Below, in pieces: positions 58,978 through 64,000 of a DNA stretch of 64,000 nucleotides; the stretch's first letter is position 1; each line of letters opens with the position of its first letter. The DNA lies in the NCBI GenBank assembly GCA_025934775.1, contig JAICWO010000008.1, positions 124,001-188,000 of the forward strand, given 5' to 3'. Source of the stretch: Gemmatimonadaceae bacterium (GTDB lineage Bacteria > Gemmatimonadota > Gemmatimonadetes > Gemmatimonadales > Gemmatimonadaceae). Under the pieces are notes generated by a model, which was given only the letters and a program-made list of their open reading frames with translations, was not told where the DNA came from and ran no database searches. A program made the position numbers and the translations under genes.

Positions 58978-60384
58978 CTATTTGTCTTCGACGATCACGA
59001 CCGGGCCGATCTTCAGGGCGTTCAGACGCGGCTCGAGCAGCTTCCGGTCGCCCGCCATCACGATCACGAGATGTTCGGGATCCACGTATCGCGTCGCCGC
59101 GGCCGCGACGTCCTTGGGCGTGACCGCCGCGACCGATCTGGCATACGTGTCGTAGAAATCGGCCGGCAGATGATTCTGCGCGAGGAACGCGACGCGGTCC
59201 GCGACGCCGTCATCGGTCTCGATCTGTTCCGGGAGCGTGCCGATGAGAAAGCCGCGCGCGCGTATCATCTCCTGCTCGGTCGGCGGCCGTGTGCGCGCGC
59301 CGCGCAGCTCGTCGATCCATGCGACGAGCGCGCTGTCGGTCTTTGCGGCGTAGATCGGCACCGAGCCGTAGAGCATCGACGGCAGCGGCGCGGGTCGCCA
59401 CGCGATCGCGAACGGCGTGCCCGAGTAGTAGTACGAGTGCCGCTCGCGAAGCTCGAGTGGAATCCGACTCGCCGGCGCGGAGCCGAGTATGGGCGCGAGC
59501 GCCTGGAGCGCGGCGTAGTCGCGCGAGGTGCGCGCCGGGCCCAACGTGCCGACGAACGTGAGCGTCTGCGGCGCGTTCGGCCGATCGATGAGATAGATCG
59601 TCGTCGGCGCCGCGCGCGGCGGTGCTGGAACATGGATTCTCGGAACCGCGCCGCGTGCCCAACCGCCGAATGCCGCGCGCACTGCGGCGATCGCGCGCGC
59701 CGGCTGCACGTCCCCGACCACGACGAGCGTCGTGTTGTTCGGACGGAAATATGAATTGTAGAATTGCACGATGTCGTCGCGGGTGATCGACGCGATCTCC
59801 GACGGCGCGCTCACCACGCTCCGCGCGATCGGGTGATCCGCCCCGAGGAGCTTCTCGAACAGCAGCCGACGCGGGAACGTCGCCGGGCTCTGAAGCTGCC
59901 GCTGCTCCGCGGTCGTGAGCGTCGCCTTGACGCGCTCGAGCGCGCCCGCCGGAAACGCCGGCCGCGCCAGCATCGCCGCCATGAGCGCGAGCGACCGGCC
60001 GAAGTTCGGCGTGATCGTCGTGAACCGGAACGGCGCCACGTCGTTGCCGAGCGATGCGACGCTGTCCGCGATCTGCTCGGCGGACATGGATGCGGTGCCT
60101 TCGCGCAGCATGTCGGCGGTGATGTCGTACAGCCCCTGCTTCCCCGACGGATCCTCGAGGGAATCCACCCCCACCACCGCGCGTACGGCGACGAGCGGCA
60201 ATGCGTGACTCTCGACGACGACCACGCGCAGGCCGTTCGGAAGCGTTTGAGAATACTGTTTCGGAAAATGGAATACCGGGGCCGGCGGCGCGACGGGTCG
60301 CCGCGCCCGATCGAGCGCCTGACCGGCGGCAGCGTGCGCAAGCACGGTCGTCGCGATCGCCAGAGCGAGAACGCGCGCGCTCAC
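58978..60384 (-). CDS. M16-family peptidase homologue, non-catalytic partner
   Basis: A 468-residue exported protein with a signal peptide (residues 1-22, ending A-A-A-G-Q). The fold is M16: L-P-N-G-L-R-V-V-V-V-E-S-H-A-L-P-L-V-A-V, then Y-D-I-T-A-D-M-L-R-E-G-T where a catalytic member has H-x-x-E-H, so the zinc site is missing; R-P-N-N-T-T-L-V-V-V-G-D follows. Such inactive chains pair with an active one, here the gene just upstream on the same strand, with which it overlaps by 4 nt (GTG start). Confidence 0.9.
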   Translation of the reverse strand: MSARVLALAIATTVLAHAAAGQALDRARRPVAPPAPVFHFPKQYSQTLPNGLRVVVVESHALPLVAVRAVVGVDSLEDPSGKQGLYDITADMLREGTASMSAEQIADSVASLGNDVAPFRFTTITPNFGRSLALMAAMLARPAFPAGALERVKATLTTAEQRQLQSPATFPRRLLFEKLLGADHPIARSVVSAPSEIASITRDDIVQFYNSYFRPNNTTLVVVGDVQPARAIAAVRAAFGGWARGAVPRIHVPAPPRAAPTTIYLIDRPNAPQTLTFVGTLGPARTSRDYAALQALAPILGSAPASRIPLELRERHSYYYSGTPFAIAWRPAPLPSMLYGSVPIYAAKTDSALVAWIDELRGARTRPPTEQEMIRARGFLIGTLPEQIETDDGVADRVAFLAQNHLPADFYDTYARSVAAVTPKDVAAAATRYVDPEHLVIVMAGDRKLLEPRLNALKIGPVVIVEDK

Positions 60385-61829
60385 GGCGTCACCCTGGCGG
60401 CGTGGGGCGTGACGTTCGTGTATGGCAGGTCGGGCCGGCTGATCAGATCGAGCTTGCCCGCCGGAATGAGATTGAGCACCACGTGCGGCCGCGCGAGATA
60501 CCGGGGCGCCACTCGAGACACGTCGTCGCCGGTGAGCGCGAGAATCCGATCGAGCTGCTTGGCGTAAGCGGTGGGATCTCCGGCGAACATCTCGTCGTGC
60601 GCGAGCGTGTCGGCGCGGGCGGCGCGGGTTTGGAGACTCGTGATCGTGTTCACGGGCGCGGCGTGCTGGAACGGCGCGATGTCGCGGCTCGCGACGCCGT
60701 GGGCGATCACGTCGGCGACCACGCTGTCGACGAGCTGCTCGATCACCGTCGCCGGCGCGTTGGGCCGCGGCGTCACCGCGATCTGAAACACGCCGCTCCG
60801 CTCCATGTCGAACGCGTCCGCCGACACGCGTGTGGCCAGCGCGCGGTCGTAGACGAGCAGCCGGTTCAGCCGGCCGCCGCGGCCGTCGGAGAGTGCAGAC
60901 GCGAGGGCTAGCAGCGCGAGGCGGTCCGGATCATCGTACGCGGCGCCGTGCCAGGCGAACACCAGCACCGAGAAGCGCGCCTTCGGATCCTCGAGCACGA
61001 GCCGGGGATTCGCCGCGAGCGTGCGCGGCGCAACGACCGGATGCGGCGGGTTCGTTCCGCCTGGAATGGACGAGAAGTATTTTGTAATGAGCGTTTTGGC
61101 ATTAGCCGCCGACAGATCGCCGCTCAGCGAGACGATCGCGTTGTTCGGCACGAAGTAGGGCGCGCAGAACGTCCGCGCCTCCGCCGCCGTCGCCACGTCG
61201 AGATCGGCCATCGGGCCGAGCGGGTCGATCTGGTACGGCGGCTCGAGCAGCGCTCGCGTCACCGCCGACCGCGCGAGGCCGAAGACCGGCGTCTCCCGAT
61301 TCTGGAGCCGCTCCTGATGAATCACCTCGCGCACCGACGCGACGTGCTGCTCGTCCGCCTTCGACAGCGGCGCCGCCATCCGATCGGATTCCAGCCAGAG
61401 CATGGTCTCGAGCTCATTGCTCGGCACCGTCGCGTAGAACTGCATCCGATCTTCGCCCGTCTCCGCCCAGTGCACGGAGGTGCCGCCGATGGATTGGATG
61501 AACACCTTTTCGGGCTCCGGCTCGTTTGGCGAGCCTTCGCCCATCAGATGCTCGCAGAGATGCGCGAGTCCCGTGTGGCCTGGCTGCTCGTCCTTCGCGC
61601 CGAAATGATACGTGACGTTGACGGCGACGACCGGCGCCGAATGGTCTTCGTTTATCAAGGCGACGAGGCCGTTGGCCAGCACCAGGCGCGTGTACGCGAG
61701 CGGGCGAACCGCGGGTGCGCCTTGCGCGTGCGCCACGAGCGCCGCGCACGCCGTGAGCGTGATGGCGAGTCGCGCGGTTGTCGTTGCCAGTCGTCGCATC
61801 CGGAGCCGGGTCGCAGTGTCTCCGCGCAT
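60381..61829 (-). CDS. M16-family zinc peptidase, catalytic
   Basis: A 482-residue exported protein. A signal peptide ends A-L-V-A-H-A-Q (about residue 36). The inverted zinc motif is L-A-H-L-C-E-H-L-M near 91-99 (H-x-x-E-H) and the third ligand lies in V-R-E-V-I-H-Q-E-R. L-A-N-G-L-V-A-L-I-N-E-D-H-S-A-P-V-V-A-V is the standard opener, and V-P-N-N-A-I-V-S-L-S-G-D the second. With the downstream inactive partner it should form a periplasmic heterodimer that degrades small peptides. Confidence 0.92.
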   Translation of the reverse strand: MRGDTATRLRMRRLATTTARLAITLTACAALVAHAQGAPAVRPLAYTRLVLANGLVALINEDHSAPVVAVNVTYHFGAKDEQPGHTGLAHLCEHLMGEGSPNEPEPEKVFIQSIGGTSVHWAETGEDRMQFYATVPSNELETMLWLESDRMAAPLSKADEQHVASVREVIHQERLQNRETPVFGLARSAVTRALLEPPYQIDPLGPMADLDVATAAEARTFCAPYFVPNNAIVSLSGDLSAANAKTLITKYFSSIPGGTNPPHPVVAPRTLAANPRLVLEDPKARFSVLVFAWHGAAYDDPDRLALLALASALSDGRGGRLNRLLVYDRALATRVSADAFDMERSGVFQIAVTPRPNAPATVIEQLVDSVVADVIAHGVASRDIAPFQHAAPVNTITSLQTRAARADTLAHDEMFAGDPTAYAKQLDRILALTGDDVSRVAPRYLARPHVVLNLIPAGKLDLISRPDLPYTNVTPHAARVTP

Positions 61830-61883
61830 GGCGGATTCTACACACTTACGAGCCGCGCACCGGCGCGCAACGGCCTTACACCG

Positions 61884-63068
61884 TCACATCACCGGTTCGT
61901 CGCCGATCGACATGAACTCGCTCTCGGCGCGCGCGTCGCGTTCCGGGAACAGGTCCAGCAGCTCGCCCTGCATGGTGAACCATGCCGCGGCGCAGCAGGC
62001 CGACGCGGCGAGGAGTGGCGCATCGACGCTCGACGTCACGAGGCCGGGCGCCGCCACTGCCATGAATATCGGCACCGTCGAGATGAATACTGCACCCGTG
62101 AGAACACTTCGTACCGGTGCACGGGGCGACGTCGCATACCAGATGGCCATGCCCGTCACGGCGATGATGAACGACGCCTGCTCCGCCTTGTGGTTGAAGA
62201 TCACCGAGAACACGAGCACCGAGGCGAGAAATGTGCGCCGGAAGTCGCCGTCCGCCCATCGCGCGGGACGCAGCAGCACGGGGAGTATGAGCAGCCCCGC
62301 GCCGCCGAGCTGGATCGGCCAATTAGGTCCGTCGTAGCCGGCGGCGAGGTGCATGAGCCGCATGATCGACGCGCCGCGGTCGGTCGCGTCGGCGGTGCCC
62401 ATCGCCCACCAGGCGCGGTACTGCGCGGCGAGCGTCGGCACGTCGGTCACGAGCAACGGGAGCGCGATCAATGCCACGCCGACGGCGGCGCATGCGACGG
62501 CGAACCGCGCGCGATCGCGCCGCGGCAGCGCGAACGCGCATGCCGAGAGTGGAAAGAGCTTGATCAGCGCGCCCGCGAAGATCGCCGCGGCGGCGCGCGC
62601 GATCCGGTCGCGCTCCAGCGCGGCGAACGCCAGCACTACGAGCGCGGCGACGAGACCATTGCTCTGCGTGCCGTCGACGGTCGTCACGAGACCGATTCCC
62701 GCGAGCTGAATCGCCTCGAGGCGCTGCGCCGGCGGCATGACCAGCGTCAGTGCGCGGTGGATCAGCATGACGTTGAGCAGATTCCACGCGAACAACGCGA
62801 CCGCGAACGGCGCGCGCGAGAATGGCGCGAAGAGCAGCGCGAACGTGGGGCTGTACTTGAATAAGTCGGCGTGCTCGCGCGGATACGGCAGATAGAGAAT
62901 GCGCTGGCCGGCGAGATGCGCGTACGCCGCGCGGAAGATCAGAAAGTTGTTGCATTCCCGCGCGATGCACACGAACGTCCCGATCGCGGCGACGAGAAAG
63001 TACACGCCGAGCCACGTGGCGTAGTGGCCGAAGAAGGCGCGGACGAGCCGTTTGAGCTTGCTAGCCAT
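61884..63068 (-). CDS. GT87 (DUF2029)-type membrane glycosyltransferase
   Basis: A 394-residue protein with about ten membrane helices. Features of DUF2029/GT87 mannosyltransferases are Y-L-P-Y-P-R-E-H-A-D-L-F-K-Y-S-P-T-F-A-L-L-F, T-V-D-G-T-Q-S-N-G-L-V and I-K-L-F-P. These use polyprenyl-phosphate sugar donors for envelope glycans. ATG 63068 is used; the longer frame to 63239 adds an unlikely Arg-rich leader. The neighbours give no pathway context. Confidence 0.8.
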   Translation of the reverse strand: MASKLKRLVRAFFGHYATWLGVYFLVAAIGTFVCIARECNNFLIFRAAYAHLAGQRILYLPYPREHADLFKYSPTFALLFAPFSRAPFAVALFAWNLLNVMLIHRALTLVMPPAQRLEAIQLAGIGLVTTVDGTQSNGLVAALVVLAFAALERDRIARAAAAIFAGALIKLFPLSACAFALPRRDRARFAVACAAVGVALIALPLLVTDVPTLAAQYRAWWAMGTADATDRGASIMRLMHLAAGYDGPNWPIQLGGAGLLILPVLLRPARWADGDFRRTFLASVLVFSVIFNHKAEQASFIIAVTGMAIWYATSPRAPVRSVLTGAVFISTVPIFMAVAAPGLVTSSVDAPLLAASACCAAAWFTMQGELLDLFPERDARAESEFMSIGDEPVM

Positions 63069-63184
63069 GGTCGGCGTCGCTAGCGCAAGTTCCTCGCCCT
63101 CGGCGGCTCTCGGGGTGGAACTCGCCCGCGCGGCGTCCCGTAGTGCCCCATACGAACGACGTACTCCACTCAGTCGAGGTTCGT

Positions 63185-63928
63185 ATGCGGGTTTTTCGGA
63201 TCGTCGGTGCGATCGCCGCTGCTCTGGCGCTCGCGACACCGCTCGTTGCGCAGGATTCTACCGGCGCCGCGGGGCGCCGCCGCGACGGGCCGCCGTCCGA
63301 GCTCGCGCTTCGCAGCGCAGGATCGCTCGCCGTGATTCAGAGCCGACCGCTGGGCGAGATGGCGCGGAACATCAACTTCGGCTACGGCGTCGACGGCGCG
63401 TATCTCTTCCGGCTCGATCACGCCGGAATGTTCTCGCTGCGGGCCGACGTGGGCATCGCGCAGTATGGCAATTACTCCAAGCGGGTCCCGCTCAGCAGCA
63501 CGATCGGCGGTCGCGTCCAGGTGGACGTCGTCACGGACAACGACGTCGCGGCGTTGAGCTTCGGCCCCCAGCTCGCGCGTCCGACTGGCATGATCCGGCC
63601 ATACGTGAACGCGGGCGTCGGCGCACAGTTCTTCTTCACCGACAGCCACGTGAACGGCACGGACGGCACCTCGGAGTTTGCGAACACGACCAACCAGCAC
63701 GATTGGACGCCGGTGTGGGTCGCCGGCGGCGGCGTGACGGTCCCCGTGTACCAGCGCCGGATGCACGTGCTGCTCGACGCCGGCGTGCAGTACCTCGAGG
63801 GCGGCCACGCGAAATATCTGCGTCCGGACAGCATCCACGATTTTCCGGACGGTCACATCGAGATCACGCCGATCGAGAGCGACACCCACATGGCGCTGGT
63901 GCACGTGGGCGTGCGGATCGGGCTCTGA
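63185..63928 (+). CDS. Outer-membrane beta-barrel family protein
   Basis: A 247-residue exported protein. The signal peptide is residues 1-22 (V-F-R-I-V-G-A-I-A-A-A-L-A-L-A-T-P-L-V-A-Q). The mature part shows alternating beta strands: F-G-Y-G-V-D-G-A-Y-L-F, M-F-S-L-R-A-D-V-G-I-A-Q-Y-G, P-Y-V-N-A-G-V-G-A-Q-F-F and the final M-A-L-V-H-V-G-V-R-I-G-L, as in OmpA/OmpW-like small barrels. ATG 63185 starts the signal; the frame from 63143 adds 14 unlikely residues. Function unknown. Confidence 0.8.
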   Translation: MRVFRIVGAIAAALALATPLVAQDSTGAAGRRRDGPPSELALRSAGSLAVIQSRPLGEMARNINFGYGVDGAYLFRLDHAGMFSLRADVGIAQYGNYSKRVPLSSTIGGRVQVDVVTDNDVAALSFGPQLARPTGMIRPYVNAGVGAQFFFTDSHVNGTDGTSEFANTTNQHDWTPVWVAGGGVTVPVYQRRMHVLLDAGVQYLEGGHAKYLRPDSIHDFPDGHIEITPIESDTHMALVHVGVRIGL

Positions 63929-64000
63929 GCCTCGCCGCGAACCGGCGGCCTCGGCCGCGAGTTCCATAGTTGCCTGACGCCGCGCGAGATTGACCTCGCG

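Noticed and set aside
60948-62864. 638-codon plus frame
   Set aside because: Antisense to the M16 peptidase and GT87 genes, extreme Arg/His content, no start signal.

Overview
The window is high-GC, gene-dense chromosomal DNA of a Gram-negative (diderm) bacterium: it encodes both a flagellar L-ring protein (FlgH) and a P-ring protein (FlgI), several outer-membrane or lipoprotein-type exports, and Rieske/Tat proteins. The mix of families (tandem M16 peptidases, DUF2723 and GT87 membrane proteins, DUF4097 and DUF3667 proteins, zinc-ribbon Ser/Thr kinase, bacterial gas vesicle cluster) fits Gemmatimonadota best. That assignment is inference from gene content; no rRNA or tRNA gene was seen.

Layout. 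1-7.5 kb: flagellar run on + (3' end of flhG, fliA, then flgF-flgG-flgA-flgH-flgI-flgJ-flgN-flgK-csrA) with overlapping stop/start codons, preceded by a sigma-54-like promoter. 7.5-11.1 kb: a small degenerate kinase-like protein (-), motA-motB (+) behind a good FliA-type (sigma-28) promoter, and an EAL-HDOD protein (-). 11.3-13.5 kb: a membrane redox group of two His-bearing four-helix proteins and two Tat-exported Rieske proteins. 13.5-22.4 kb: deoxynucleoside kinase, then a gas vesicle cluster (three GvpF/L proteins, GvpG, GvpK, two accessory GvpA-domain proteins, GvpA) containing a tandem ArsA/Get3-type ATPase and ending in a histidine kinase. 22.5-27.5 kb: two glycine-zipper proteins, then an accessory island of lower GC with a complete IS256-family element and an IS5-family element flanked by CTAG duplications. 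27.5-39.6 kb: Lhr helicase, BlaI/BlaR1-like pair with a DUF2723 protein, a Rieske-FAD oxidoreductase, a YfiT-type DinB protein, a 288-bp imperfect palindrome, and a small Asp/Arg heptad-repeat exported protein. 39.6-49 kb: treZ and a glycogen debranching enzyme, Ser/Thr kinase, a lipoprotein, and the three-gene proton-translocating transhydrogenase pntAA-pntAB-pntB. 49-64 kb: Ada, DUF3667, DUF4097, S8 protease, ALDH16-type double-domain aldehyde dehydrogenase with deoC, a catalytic/non-catalytic M16 pair, a GT87-type protein and a beta-barrel protein.

The most unusual signals are (1) the tandem ArsA/Get3-like ATPase embedded between gvpG and gvpL in a cluster with no GvpN in view; (2) a family of hairpin elements built of 7-nt-periodic repeats, one of which lies in frame in the linker between the two domains of the ALDH16-type enzyme while two others abut start codons; (3) the 288-bp palindrome; and (4) the two-cytochrome-like/two-Rieske redox group.
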